DNA from: an uncultured Alphaproteobacteria bacterium
GTDB taxonomy: Bacteria; Pseudomonadota; Alphaproteobacteria; Rhodobacterales; Rhodobacteraceae
NCBI GenBank assembly: GCA_902625475.1
Contig: CACOBR010000004.1
Location: 25,919 to 89,918 of the forward strand
Reading direction: 5' to 3'
DNA length: 64,000 nucleotides
A program made the translations under genes and the position numbers. How positions within the stretch are numbered: the first letter of the stretch is position 1; every line of letters starts with the position of its first letter. Positions 43,259 to 53,044 of this stretch are shown in pieces. The notes under the pieces are model-generated. The model searched no databases and was not told the DNA's origin. It saw only the letters and a program-made list of their open reading frames with translations.

Positions 43259-46200
43259 TTATTTTTTCGTTAAATCAAAATTACCTTTGAAATTTAGTAG
43301 AGCAAATCCGTAGAGTTGACCACTCATAAGCATATTTAAATTGTGCTTTTGAGCATTAATATTATTAATAATTAAAGTTTTTGTGTCCATTTTTCTAATT
43401 TTTTCTGCAGTTTTTAAACCCATTTCTGTAAATTCTTCTTTGGTATATCTGGATTTACCCTTATCACTATTTATATCTACGCCCAACCCATCTGTTTTTT
43501 CTTCAGCCAAAATATTATTATCAAATTTATTTAAAGCCTCTTCTACATCTGTCAAAGCGTGGCCATATCTTACTGTTAATTCTTGATCATCAACTTCATG
43601 ATCGCTACTAAAATTACTAAGCTGAACTTCACTTTGGTTAGTATTTTTTTGAAACATGGTTGAACCATCTTCTATAAGATATGCTCTTCTTGCAATAGAT
43701 TGAGTTACAGTTGTAATTGAGTTTGGTGGGACATTTCCTATTGCATTTGTTATTTTAAAAATGCCGTCTGCATTACTTTCAGTAAATTTCAAACCATCAG
43801 CTGAACCGTCACTTTCGATTTTAAATAAATCTACACCATTTCTATCTTTAACCTGTAAAATACCAGCTGATACAGTATTGATGATTTCACTATTTGATCC
43901 CTGAAATTCTCCAGATCCTGGGTTTGTTAATAATCTGTCTCTTGCTTGTGCCGCTGTTTCACTACCGTCGGCTCTATAAGTGAATGTACTTCCTTCCAGT
44001 GTAAATGAAGCTGTTTCATCATCTTTAAAATTACTTGCCATTTTTAGAGTGGCAATACCAACTGTTCCAGTATTTGTTCTAGCTCCATTTATCATTAAAC
44101 TTCCTGCTGCATTACTCCTTTGTGACTGGGAGATTATATCTGGGTCAAGTACAGTTCCAATTTCGACATTACCTACTGTATCTCCATCAACACTTATACT
44201 ATGAACAGATGCAAATTTTTTATTTCCTAATACGGTAGAACCTGTCGCATTTGTAATTGTTTCGGTAATCTGACTACCAAACTCGTCTTCTCCAGTAATT
44301 GTAAAGTTAACTGAAGCTGAGCTACCATCACTTGTAATTTGAATTTCTTTAAGTTCTTCAGAGGCATCTTCTTGAGTAATTGTAAAATTTTTATTTGAGC
44401 TTACAAAAAGTTCTCCAGTTGATATTACTTCATGGTTACTGTTTGTACTTACTTTTAAACCTGCTGTAGTATCTCTTGGGATTGGTGTAGTAAAAACAAC
44501 AGGATCCAAATCATCACCTGTATTTTGTAAAGAATAATAATTACTACTCGAGGTAATAGTAAATTTTTGATTTGAAGTTGCTTGTAAAGCACCTACACCA
44601 ACAACAGAATCATTTTGAAAATTTGCACCTGTTAACACTAAATTTCCACCAGAAGTTGGAATTTGAGAATTAGCAATTCTTGTTAATATATCTGATGCAT
44701 ATACTTCCACACGACCAGTATTCACACCAGACCCAGATATAGAGATTGAGCTTATGGTACTAAATCTGTTAGTTGTTGTTGCATCAGCATTATTAATGAC
44801 ACTTACAGTTTCATTAATATTATTTCCTTCACTATCAGTTCCAACAATCGCAAGGTCATAATCTGAAGTGTTAAGAACAGCTTTCGTTCCGTCATCAAAT
44901 GAACCATTGATATCTAAATTATTTGTATTGTTAGTGTAAGCTCTTGAAGTAGAAATTCCATCATCATCAATATCAGTTCCTATTTTTATGCTAGCTGGAC
45001 TTATACTATCTATTGAAACATTTGTAACGGTCATAAAACGAGTAGATCCAGTTGTAACAGTATTTCCTGGTGTGCCATTTAGGGTTGAGGTAATACTATT
45101 TCCTAATTTATCTTTTCCAGATATGGTGTATTGACCTGTTATTCCATTATTTTGAGTTGAAAGAAGTACTTCTTTACCAGTTACTAATTCAACAGTTCCA
45201 CTAGTAAGTGTGAGATCTCCAGGACCACTTACTGTTTGGTTAGAACTAATTGTATCAGATTGTGCCACAGATATGCCTACTTTTGCTAAGCGGCTTCCAG
45301 GTGTTGATAAATTGCTTGTTAGACTAAGATTACCTGCACCAGAAATAGTTTGGGTATTAGCAATTTGATTATCATCTGTGTCAATACCTACTTTTACCGT
45401 ACCATTTAGATCTCCATCAACTGAAATTTGGCTTATGGACATAAATCTATTTGAGGTTGTTACGGTTCCACCATTTGAGATACTATTAATCTGTTCTGAA
45501 ATAGATGCACCACTTGAATTAGTTCCTTGTATGGTAAATTGCCTTTGAAAAGTGCCGCTTCCTGTCTCAATTTCTATGCGTTCACCTCCTGCAATATCTC
45601 CAGCAGCTGTAACTTTTGTAACTGTCGTAAATCTATTTGAAGTAGAAACTGCACTGCTAGGATTACTAGTTATCGTTTCGGTAATTGCTGTTCCCAGAGA
45701 ATTGTTACCGTGAATTGTAAAATTAGTAGCTTTCGTATCATTACTTACTTCTAATCTTATTAATTCACCAGGATCTATTAACGCCGTTCCAGATGAAACA
45801 TCCGTTCCATTTAAATTGAAATTCGAACGATTAACTGGTGCTTGATTTTTACTAATGGCTTCAGTAGATCCAGAATAACCAATATCTACCTGTCCAGTTC
45901 TGGAGGGAGCTTGTTGTAGATCTATTCGAGTAACAGTTGCAAAACTATTAGTACTTCTTTTTGTTTCACCTTGGTTTACAACAACTAATTCAGTCTGACC
46001 TGCTCCTGCTAGATTAGTACCTACTATTCTAAATCTGGCACTAAGAGAATTATTTTCAGCATTAAATAATACCTGTTGATCGCTTGTAATAGGATTTACA
46101 ATAAGGTTTCTTGCTGCCTGAAGTGATACTTCATTTGCTTCATCTTCATAAGTCGTATTATCAAAATTAGCAATTCTCACATTTAAAGCAACTCCTGTTA

Positions 46201-48724
46201 ATTCAGAAATTACAATATCTTCTCCAGAAGAGTGAGTTAATAAAAGACTGTCATTACCAAGTGTCCAAATAGGATTAGCTACCTCATTATCTGCAGTAAT
46301 CCCAGTAATTGTTGTTTTTTCATTAATTGCTCGTTTTAGATCACCCAAATCATCAGTGGTAATATTTGCTGAAATTAACGCTGTACCACCATTATTATTT
46401 GATAATTTAAAGGTAATTTCATTGTCATTATCCGCATCTGAAATAACAACACCTGTTTTAGCAGTAAAACCAACGTTTGTATGTATGACTTGTTCATTTA
46501 ATTTTTCACTTATCAATTTTGCTGAAGCATTAGCGGCAATTGTGACAGTTCTTGTATCTATACTTTCTCCCACCGTATCATAAATACCTGCCACAGAAAT
46601 GGTATGAGTTGAATTTAATCCTCCCGCTGAATTGGCTAATGAAGTGGTGACGTTATCTAATACAGCTTTTGTTTTCAAAGATGCTCCAGTAGGTGCAATA
46701 GCTGCTTCAACTCGTGGGTTAAGATCTTGACTTTCAAGATCCATATTAACATTATTTAATGTTATCTTATCTGCAATTTTTTGAAGAACAGAATTATTAA
46801 TAGATAAAAGAGGACCAGGAGTAATAGCTATATTATCTAAATAAAGATTAGCACCCATTTTCCTACCTCCGGTTTCGTCGTAGGTGCCTGAAATGAAGAC
46901 AAATTTATAATTACCTGAAGTGGTAATATCTGTTTTTGAATTTGCCCAATTGGTTTCTGTTGGATTCACAACTCCGCCACCGTTGTCCCCCCCAGTTTCA
47001 TTTAAGAGAGTAACGAAATCATTGGTGTCTGTGTTTACTAAGTAACCATATACATCATAAGCATCATCTCCATCTTTAGCTCTCCAATCAAAAGAAACCT
47101 CTTCCCCTGATCTTAAGAATATTGGATTATTGCTTACGATATAAGGCCCCCTTACAATTTGATTTCCAGGACCACCTCTAACCCCAGAACTACCCATGTA
47201 TCCCTCAACAGTACTCCATAGGTCTGAACTTCTCATTTTGAGGGCATTACCATGTTCTGCTCCTTGGGTTGAAGCTTCTAGTCTAGACTCAAATGTTTGT
47301 TGTCCAGCGTAAGTAGGATCCTGAATGTTGCCAGCGTCTAATTGCCCTTTATTGTTCTCTGGATATGCATCGTCTAAAGGAGTATTCAGACCTCCTATCT
47401 GACCAGCTCCTAATACAACCTGCTCATTTCTTATAGTCCAACCGTTTACGCTTGTGTCTCCAACATTTCCAGCCTCAAAATCTCCATTTGGAAATATTGA
47501 TTCATAAAATTTAATACGAAGTCTTGCGCCATCTTCACCGTCTATTGTCGAGTGTATATATCCTATAGGCGATGAATCACTTCCCGTACCTATACTTATT
47601 TGATCTCCAACTATTGATATTTCACCTGGAACAATGGATGCAGAGTCTCTCTTCTCTATTTGTATATCCTCTGGACGCAGTCTATCATAACCAAAAAACT
47701 CTACATAACCACCAGAACGCTCGGTATCACTTCCAAAGTCCATAGCCAAATCTTTTAGTGCTGCATCTCTAGAGCTTTTTCTATATTCTGAAAATACATT
47801 GAATGTTTTAGTTCCACTAGCTTCATTCATAGATGTTAGGCTTATATTGAAACCTTTCTCGTCAATTAAACTTACTGATGATCCATCTCTGCTGATTTCT
47901 GCTGTAATTCCTGTATCTGCTGTCGCATTATTTATAGGACCCACAAATGGAGTTAAGTCATTTTTATCAGTGATATTTATTCCGGAAATAGTTTTTCCGC
48001 TACTTCCTGTTTTGATATTGTTTATCTTAAAACTAAATGTCCCAGTGTCACTAACATCAGTAATAGTTAGGGTATTACGAGCATCTACTATAACACCACT
48101 TTTTTCAGCATTAGCTGTAATTTCTGATGCTAATGTTTTCACAGCTTCACCGGTAAATTGTACAAAATTCAAAGGATCTCCTCTTGAACCTTTGATGGTT
48201 ACGTTTTTTCCATTTATGATTTCATTAGTGGAAATGTTGGAATCAATATCACCTAATAGTCTTGATTTAGACTGAACTTCATGGTCACTTAAAAGGGAAT
48301 TTATATTTGATAAATCTATTGATGTTAATTTATCAATATACTCGACCATTCTCTTAGAAAAATTGGCATTATGAGTATTATCAGTAATTTTATTAATTTC
48401 ATTGATATAGCCATCTAACTTAACTTTTAATTCAGCAACTTCATTACTTTCCATATCTTTTTGATTAAGATTCTTTAAGTAATTAAAAGCTTCATCCAAA
48501 ATATCATATATTTCATTAAAAGTATCTTTGGCTTTATTTAGAAATTGCACTTCATCTTTAATTATTCCTATGGCGTCTCTTACATCGTCTAGAGTAGATG
48601 TGTCTGAAGACTGTTTCTGAGTTTCTTTTGAAAGTTCTTTTTTTATTTCATTTTCAGTTAACTGAGACTGTGTTAATTTATAATAAGCCTCCATTGCTGA
48701 AGAAACAGAAGAAATTCTAGCCAT
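43259..48724 (-). CDS. Giant cysteine-free repeat protein with flagellin-like ends
   Basis: This 1,821-residue protein has a helical N-terminus (1-150; MARISSVSSAMEAYYKLTQS, then coiled-coil-like helices and ITDNTHNANFSKRMVEYID, like a flagellin D1 arm) and a helical C-terminus (about 1720-1812; INNINAQKHNLNMLMSGQ, like a D0 end). Between lie a low-complexity region, a jelly-roll-like domain (about 410-640; FPNGDFEAGN, VSFDWRAKDGDDAYDVYG) and six repeats of about 52 residues (898-1526). I count no cysteine, as in extracellular filament proteins. There is no Sec signal. AGGGG seven bases before ATG 48724 supports the start. No other flagellar or secretion gene is in the window. Export and filament formation are inference. 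Confidence 0.75.
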   Translation of the reverse strand: MARISSVSSAMEAYYKLTQSQLTENEIKKELSKETQKQSSDTSTLDDVRDAIGIIKDEVQFLNKAKDTFNEIYDILDEAFNYLKNLNQKDMESNEVAELKVKLDGYINEINKITDNTHNANFSKRMVEYIDKLTSIDLSNINSLLSDHEVQSKSRLLGDIDSNISTNEIINGKNVTIKGSRGDPLNFVQFTGEAVKTLASEITANAEKSGVIVDARNTLTITDVSDTGTFSFKINNIKTGSSGKTISGINITDKNDLTPFVGPINNATADTGITAEISRDGSSVSLIDEKGFNISLTSMNEASGTKTFNVFSEYRKSSRDAALKDLAMDFGSDTERSGGYVEFFGYDRLRPEDIQIEKRDSASIVPGEISIVGDQISIGTGSDSSPIGYIHSTIDGEDGARLRIKFYESIFPNGDFEAGNVGDTSVNGWTIRNEQVVLGAGQIGGLNTPLDDAYPENNKGQLDAGNIQDPTYAGQQTFESRLEASTQGAEHGNALKMRSSDLWSTVEGYMGSSGVRGGPGNQIVRGPYIVSNNPIFLRSGEEVSFDWRAKDGDDAYDVYGYLVNTDTNDFVTLLNETGGDNGGGVVNPTETNWANSKTDITTSGNYKFVFISGTYDETGGRKMGANLYLDNIAITPGPLLSINNSVLQKIADKITLNNVNMDLESQDLNPRVEAAIAPTGASLKTKAVLDNVTTSLANSAGGLNSTHTISVAGIYDTVGESIDTRTVTIAANASAKLISEKLNEQVIHTNVGFTAKTGVVISDADNDNEITFKLSNNNGGTALISANITTDDLGDLKRAINEKTTITGITADNEVANPIWTLGNDSLLLTHSSGEDIVISELTGVALNVRIANFDNTTYEDEANEVSLQAARNLIVNPITSDQQVLFNAENNSLSARFRIVGTNLAGAGQTELVVVNQGETKRSTNSFATVTRIDLQQAPSRTGQVDIGYSGSTEAISKNQAPVNRSNFNLNGTDVSSGTALIDPGELIRLEVSNDTKATNFTIHGNNSLGTAITETITSNPSSAVSTSNRFTTVTKVTAAGDIAGGERIEIETGSGTFQRQFTIQGTNSSGASISEQINSISNGGTVTTSNRFMSISQISVDGDLNGTVKVGIDTDDNQIANTQTISGAGNLSLTSNLSTPGSRLAKVGISVAQSDTISSNQTVSGPGDLTLTSGTVELVTGKEVLLSTQNNGITGQYTISGKDKLGNSITSTLNGTPGNTVTTGSTRFMTVTNVSIDSISPASIKIGTDIDDDGISTSRAYTNNTNNLDINGSFDDGTKAVLNTSDYDLAIVGTDSEGNNINETVSVINNADATTTNRFSTISSISISGSGVNTGRVEVYASDILTRIANSQIPTSGGNLVLTGANFQNDSVVGVGALQATSNQKFTITSSSNYYSLQNTGDDLDPVVFTTPIPRDTTAGLKVSTNSNHEVISTGELFVSSNKNFTITQEDASEELKEIQITSDGSSASVNFTITGEDEFGSQITETITNATGSTVLGNKKFASVHSISVDGDTVGNVEIGTVLDPDIISQSQRSNAAGSLMINGARTNTGTVGIATLKMASNFKDDETASFTLEGSTFTYRADGSETAAQARDRLLTNPGSGEFQGSNSEIINTVSAGILQVKDRNGVDLFKIESDGSADGLKFTESNADGIFKITNAIGNVPPNSITTVTQSIARRAYLIEDGSTMFQKNTNQSEVQLSNFSSDHEVDDQELTVRYGHALTDVEEALNKFDNNILAEEKTDGLGVDINSDKGKSRYTKEEFTEMGLKTAEKIRKMDTKTLIINNINAQKHNLNMLMSGQLYGFALLNFKGNFDLTKK
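44147..46033 (-). repeat. Six degenerate 52-residue repeats within the giant protein
   Basis: Units begin at residues 898, 1002, 1063, 1199, 1291 and 1474. Consensus: F-T-I-x-G-T-x-x-x-G-x-x-I-T-E-T-I, a variable loop, then V-T-T-x-N-R-F-x-T-V-T-x-I-S, G-D and V-x-I-G-T-D. After several units comes a linker like ISSNQTVSGPGDLTLTSG. The copies differ greatly in DNA sequence, so the array is old rather than recently amplified. The pattern resembles beta-rich repeats in phage virion and bacterial surface proteins. Confidence 0.7.
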
Positions 48725-48805
48725 TTATGTACCCCTAAGTGCTATTGGAAAGATTTCAAACCAGATAGCAAATTTTTAATTTTATATCTGTAACGACAGG
48801 ATTTT

Positions 48806-48835
48806 AAAAAAGTTTAAAAAAAAGTTTAAAAAAAA
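48806..48835. promoter_or_regulatory. Phased A-tracts upstream of the giant protein gene
   Basis: Runs of 6, 8 and 8 A residues (48806-48811, 48816-48823, 48828-48835) are centred 11 and 12 bases apart, close to one DNA turn, and separated by GTTT. Such phasing gives bent DNA and often acts as an UP-like element. They lie about 80-110 bases before the start of the giant protein gene (minus strand), with a TATAAA-like sequence (minus strand, 48786-48781) nearer the gene. Confidence 0.4.
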
Positions 48836-48872
48836 TTAACTTTTCTTTAAGTGATTGAATTAATTATACTTT

Positions 48873-49871
48873 TTAATACAAATTTAATAAATTTATTTTT
48901 AATTTCAAAATTTTTGCTACTAGATCCAAAGTTTTAGTGGGAGTATTTGTTAATTGCCCCAATTCTTGAACAGCAGAAACGATAGCATTAAATTCCGTTT
49001 TTTTATTGGTTTCAAAATCTTGAAGCATGGATGTTTTATGATCACCAACTGCCTCAGCTCCATTTATTCTCTTTTCAATCGATATTGGAAAATTAGCGCC
49101 TAATTTCTCACCTATAGATTTTGTTTCAATCATAATTTCTTCTACAATCGATCTAGTTTCTGTATTTTTACACATCTCTTTTAGAGTTCCCCCTGTAAGT
49201 ACAGATAAAGGATTAAAAGCTACATTACCAAGAAGTTTTATCCAGATTTCATCACGTATATTCGTTTTTACCGGCGCTCTAAATCCTGACTTATTTAGAG
49301 ATTCTGACAAGATATTAATTCTTTCGCTTTTTAATCCGTTTGGTTCACCAAGTGTAATTTTATTGCCACTGGAATGTTCTATTACTCCTGGTTCTAAAAG
49401 TTTAGCAGCAGGATAAATAACAGAACCAATTATTTTTTCAGGTGGTAAACTATTAGAGATAATACCTTCAGGATCTACCGCCTCAATCACTGTTTTTTTG
49501 AATTCAGAATTTAAGCCACTAAAATACCAATGTGGAATACCATTCATACCAGTTATGATAGTTGTTTTTTTTGAAATATGTTTTTTCAAATCTTCAGCAA
49601 TAGATGGTAAAGAATTTGCCTTCACTGTTATAAATAGATAGTCAATCTGAGGTATTTTTTCATTTATTTTATATACTACAGGTTTAGATTGTATTGTTTC
49701 AGAAGAAGACAATATTTTAATCCCATTTACTAAAAGCTTTTCATAAGAATTTCCTCTTGCTATACAGGAAACATTATAACCATGATATTTTAATTTAGCT
49801 GCTATTAAACCGCCAATTGCACCTGCTCCGAAAATGCAGAAATGTTTATTAATCATATAGTTGCTCATCAT
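48873..49871 (-). CDS. 2-dehydropantoate 2-reductase family protein
   Basis: This 332-residue reductase has an N-terminal NADP motif FGAGAIGGLIAAKL, then ITVKANSLPSIAEDLK, and the C-terminal helical domain with NVAFNPLSVLTGGTL and DHKTSMLQDFETNKKTEFN, which holds the conserved catalytic region (K...N...E/S) of ketopantoate reductases. It overlaps the preceding acyl-CoA ligase gene by 23 bases. That partner makes it more likely to be a paralogue acting on another 2-keto acid than PanE of CoA synthesis. Confidence 0.8.
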   Translation of the reverse strand: MMSNYMINKHFCIFGAGAIGGLIAAKLKYHGYNVSCIARGNSYEKLLVNGIKILSSSETIQSKPVVYKINEKIPQIDYLFITVKANSLPSIAEDLKKHISKKTTIITGMNGIPHWYFSGLNSEFKKTVIEAVDPEGIISNSLPPEKIIGSVIYPAAKLLEPGVIEHSSGNKITLGEPNGLKSERINILSESLNKSGFRAPVKTNIRDEIWIKLLGNVAFNPLSVLTGGTLKEMCKNTETRSIVEEIMIETKSIGEKLGANFPISIEKRINGAEAVGDHKTSMLQDFETNKKTEFNAIVSAVQELGQLTNTPTKTLDLVAKILKLKINLLNLY

Positions 49872-51369
49872 CTAATCCCAGTGTTTTAGACAAACCAATT
49901 CTTTGAAGTTTACCAGTAGGACCTTTTGGAATCTCATTACAAAAAATAAATTTGTCTGGTATTTTAAATTTAGCTAGATTTTGAGAGGCATATTCAATTA
50001 ATTCTTTTTCTGAAATACTCATTTTCTCTTTTAAAACAATTGCACACCCTATTTCTTCGCCATATTTTTTGCTTTTAAATGGAAAACAAACTACTTGCTC
50101 TATAACATCAATTTCTTGTAAAACATCATCGATTTCCTTTGGTGAGATCTTTTCCCCGCCTTTATTTATGATTTCTTTTATTCTTCCTGTTATTTTTATA
50201 TAGCCATCTTTATCTATAAGACCCAAATCACCAGTTTTAAACCAACTATCAAAAAAAGAAGATAAATTTGCCGTTTCATTATTTGCATATTTTTTTATAA
50301 CTGTTTCGCCTTTGATTACAATTTCTCCAATTTTATTTCTTTGCAAAATATTTCCTGTTTCATCCATTATTTCAACTTCTGGACCCGCCTTTAACCCTAC
50401 GGTTCCATTTTTTCTTATTTTTGGAGGAAGTGGATTAGATGCAATTTGATGAGAAGCTTCGGTCATTCCATAGGCTTCTATCACAGGACAATTAAATGTT
50501 TTTTCAATTTCTAATAATACAGGTTTTGGCATTGGAGCAGATGAGGATCTAATAAATCTAAGAGGATTATTTTTAATAATATCCTGATTATTTTTCGAAC
50601 GCTGAAGAATTGCCTGATGCATAGTTGGTACACCGCTATACCAACTGGGTTTGAAATCTTGCAAAAACTTATAAAAGTTTAAGGCATTAAATCCAGACGT
50701 ACAAACAAGTTTGATATTGTATACAAGAGATGTCAGTAATACTGCGACAAGACCATGAATATGAAACAACGGCATAATATTTAAGCAGGAATCTTCTTCA
50801 TTTAAATACAAAGTTTTTCCTATGTTTCTGGATGATTTAATAAGATTATTAGAACTTAGTTGGACTAATTTAGGTTTTGAAGTTGTTCCAGAAGTATGAA
50901 GTAATAGTGAAGTATCTTTCTCATAATTGCTAATAGTCGTTATAGGGCTACTCTCATTATTTTTTGTAAGTTTCAAACTTCCAATATTTTGCTCAAAAGA
51001 AAGATTAATGACTGTTATTCCAAGTTCAAAAGCTGCTTTTGATGCTTCTGTTTTTAAATCTGGATCCACTATTAGAAATTTAGCTTTTAAATCAGATAAA
51101 TAAAATTTAAACTCATTTTTACTATAATTTGGATTGAGAGGTGCAGAAATAGCAAAACATGAGCAGGCTATAAATAAAAATCCTAAATCTGGTCCATTTG
51201 GTAGAACGATAGCTACTGGATCTGACCTGTTTATAGATAAGTTATCAAAATTATTTCTAACTTTTTCTAATTTTTGATGTAATTCATTAAAACTTAAAGG
51301 GATTCTATTTGGTGCATCAAGAAAAATCTTATCAGAAGTTTCGACATTATTTTTTATAAATTCGTACAT
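49849..51369 (-). CDS. Acyl-CoA synthetase, oxalate/long-chain AMP-ligase type
   Basis: This 506-residue adenylate-forming enzyme has the P-loop LLLHTSGTTSKPK, AYGMTEASHQIASNPLPP, WFKTGDLG, the hinge GRIKEIINKGGEKISPKEID and the C-terminal catalytic lysine in GPTGKLQR. The SNPLPP and GTVGLKAGPEVEIMD parts resemble oxalyl-CoA synthetases (AAE3/Pcs60), but medium- or short-chain acids are possible. It is co-transcribed with the downstream ketopantoate-reductase-like gene, suggesting a two-step keto- or hydroxy-acid route. Confidence 0.8.
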   Translation of the reverse strand: MYEFIKNNVETSDKIFLDAPNRIPLSFNELHQKLEKVRNNFDNLSINRSDPVAIVLPNGPDLGFLFIACSCFAISAPLNPNYSKNEFKFYLSDLKAKFLIVDPDLKTEASKAAFELGITVINLSFEQNIGSLKLTKNNESSPITTISNYEKDTSLLLHTSGTTSKPKLVQLSSNNLIKSSRNIGKTLYLNEEDSCLNIMPLFHIHGLVAVLLTSLVYNIKLVCTSGFNALNFYKFLQDFKPSWYSGVPTMHQAILQRSKNNQDIIKNNPLRFIRSSSAPMPKPVLLEIEKTFNCPVIEAYGMTEASHQIASNPLPPKIRKNGTVGLKAGPEVEIMDETGNILQRNKIGEIVIKGETVIKKYANNETANLSSFFDSWFKTGDLGLIDKDGYIKITGRIKEIINKGGEKISPKEIDDVLQEIDVIEQVVCFPFKSKKYGEEIGCAIVLKEKMSISEKELIEYASQNLAKFKIPDKFIFCNEIPKGPTGKLQRIGLSKTLGLDDEQLYD

Positions 51370-51444
51370 TTTTATCTTTATAATTTCTAGGATTAAAGTA
51401 TTTAATGAGTAATAAATACCTACTTACTATTACATATTATATAA

Positions 51445-51804
51445 ATGGTTAAATTTTTTTTTATACTTTTAGTCTCATTTTTTATAACCTGCAAAGTTTT
51501 TGCGATTGATTATATATGTGAACCTTGGACAAACACTTTAACTCTTGAAAAAGAAGAAGCTACTTTTACTGCCAAAATTGAAAATGGAACACTTAATCTA
51601 AGAAGCAGTAATTCATTACCACAAGATATTCCTAAATTTTCTCAATTATCAATTACATTACCAAATTATGATTTATTTTTGTCGCCCAACGGAACAATAA
51701 TTACCGCTTTTCCTATTTCAGATAGATCATTCAGGATATATGTTTATTTCCCCAATATTGAAAGAAGATGGTTTTGGTTTAGTCAATGTAGATTAATAAA
51801 ATGA
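51445..51804 (+). CDS. Small secreted protein of unknown function
   Basis: This 119-residue protein has a clear signal peptide (1-20, ending TCKVFA) and a beta-rich mature part with two cysteines, Cys25 and Cys115, likely to form one disulfide in the periplasm. No family is recognised. It overlaps the following small gene by four bases (ATGA), so the two are coupled. Confidence 0.6.
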   Translation: MVKFFFILLVSFFITCKVFAIDYICEPWTNTLTLEKEEATFTAKIENGTLNLRSSNSLPQDIPKFSQLSITLPNYDLFLSPNGTIITAFPISDRSFRIYVYFPNIERRWFWFSQCRLIK

Positions 51805-52091
51805 TTTTTATAAAAAAAATAAATTTCATCAACCAACTAGTTTCAATGTTATTTAAAATTAAGTCGATAAAAACTATTTCCTTCCTTATTTTATTAAGTT
51901 TTACACCTGAAATGTCTACAGCTAATAGTGAAAATTCTGAAAATAAATTATTAAATAGAAAAAAAATAATTAAAGCCGATTTAAAAAATAAAATTCTTGA
52001 AAATAAAAATGTTAATTTTAGTGAATTTATGAAACTTAAATTTGATCTGGAAAATACCAGCATTAATTGTTTTTGGATATCAAGACGGTAA
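51801..52091 (+). CDS. Small protein with N-terminal signal or anchor, unknown function
   Basis: This 96-residue frame begins in an ATGA overlap with the preceding gene. An internal ATG at 51846 would give a neat signal peptide (MLFKIKSIKTISFLILLSF, then TPEMSTA). The rest is short, charged and Lys/Asn-rich with one Cys. No homology pattern is recognised, but position and signal sequence suggest a real exported peptide. Confidence 0.45.
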   Translation: MIFIKKINFINQLVSMLFKIKSIKTISFLILLSFTPEMSTANSENSENKLLNRKKIIKADLKNKILENKNVNFSEFMKLKFDLENTSINCFWISRR

Positions 52092-52211
52092 TAGAATAGT
52101 TTTATGCTATTGAGTTAGTTTTTCTAATTTAATGAAATTGACAATTTGTTTGCACTAAATATAGTATTAAATAAACAATAAAGTCTCAAATGTTGTATAT
52201 TTCGAAAATTC

Positions 52212-52559
52212 ATGAATTCTAAGCCAAAACAGATTTCTTTTTTAGAATATTTAATTAATGAAAATGAATCCCAAGACGATTCATTAGGCGAGGTTATTTT
52301 TCCAAAAGGTTTTGAGGTAAGAGATTTGGAAAATTTAAGGAAAGAATTTGAGATCCTTGCTAACAGATATGGGCTTTCTTTACCTGCAAAATTAAAAAAA
52401 GGAAACCTTGTTCTCGAATGGAAGCCTTTACCAGGAGAAATCCAAAACAATAATGAAAAGAAATTTGATAAAGTTAAATTAAAGCCCAAGGTTTCAAATT
52501 TAACAACTGAAGAGTTAATTGCTTTTTCCGAGAGTTTCGTAAATATACAAAAAAATTAG
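52212..52559 (+). CDS. Conserved-looking hypothetical protein
   Basis: This 115-residue soluble protein is charged, with LGEVIFPKGFEVRDLENLRKE and LSLPAKLKKGNLVLEWKP, and a C-terminal TTEELIAFSESFVNIQK. It lacks a signal or membrane segment. The well-defined secondary-structure pattern and lack of low complexity favour a real gene. No function is recognised. It lies upstream of yajC. Confidence 0.5.
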   Translation: MNSKPKQISFLEYLINENESQDDSLGEVIFPKGFEVRDLENLRKEFEILANRYGLSLPAKLKKGNLVLEWKPLPGEIQNNNEKKFDKVKLKPKVSNLTTEELIAFSESFVNIQKN

Positions 52560-52692
52560 ACCACATTTTATTTCTAAACAATATTATTACAATTGATTAT
52601 TACACTTGACCGATCCTATCCTTTTAAATAGTTAATATCGATAATTTAACTTTTAACGATATTTATTTTTAAAGAACTTGAAAGGCTATAAC

Positions 52693-53007
52693 ATGTTTGC
52701 ATCACCTGCATTTGCACAAGCAACTGGGTCTGGCGGTTTCGGAGCTACTTTTGGTTCGCTTGTTCCACTTCTTCTTATTTTTTTGATTATGTATTTTATT
52801 ATTATAAGGCCTCAACAAAAAAAAGCTAAAGAACACAAATTAATGGTTGATGCTTTGAAAAGAGGAGACCAGGTTTTAACTCAAGGAGGTATAATTGGTA
52901 AAGTATCTAAAATAAAAGATGATAATGAAATTGAGGTAGAAATATCGGCTAATACCAAAGTTCGAATAGTACGATCCACCGTGGTCAATGTTATCAATAA
53001 ATCATAA
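52693..53007 (+). CDS. yajC: Preprotein translocase subunit YajC
   Basis: This 104-residue protein has one membrane helix (LVPLLLIFLIMYFIIIRP) followed by the family motif RPQQKKAKEHK and the cytoplasmic VLTQGGIIGKVSKI. It joins SecD and SecF in the accessory complex that drives late steps of Sec export. I start at ATG 52693, seven bases after AAAGG; an upstream TTG (52678) is in frame but unnecessary. The order yajC-secD-secF is the conserved bacterial one. Confidence 0.95.
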   Translation: MFASPAFAQATGSGGFGATFGSLVPLLLIFLIMYFIIIRPQQKKAKEHKLMVDALKRGDQVLTQGGIIGKVSKIKDDNEIEVEISANTKVRIVRSTVVNVINKS

Positions 53008-53044
53008 GTTTATAGTTTAAATTATTTTTAAAAAATTCTAACCA

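Noticed and set aside
44147..46033. Tandem DNA repeat or CRISPR-like array
   Set aside because: The repetition is at protein level; the DNA copies are too diverged and too long for a CRISPR.
47799..48275. 158-residue plus-strand frame antisense to the giant protein
   Set aside because: It is a mirror of the biased codon use of the large gene and has no ribosome site or recognisable domain.
48806..48835. A-tract repeat as an origin or integration site
   Set aside because: No DnaA boxes, integrase or direct-repeat borders nearby; phased A-tracts upstream of a large gene are better read as bent promoter DNA.
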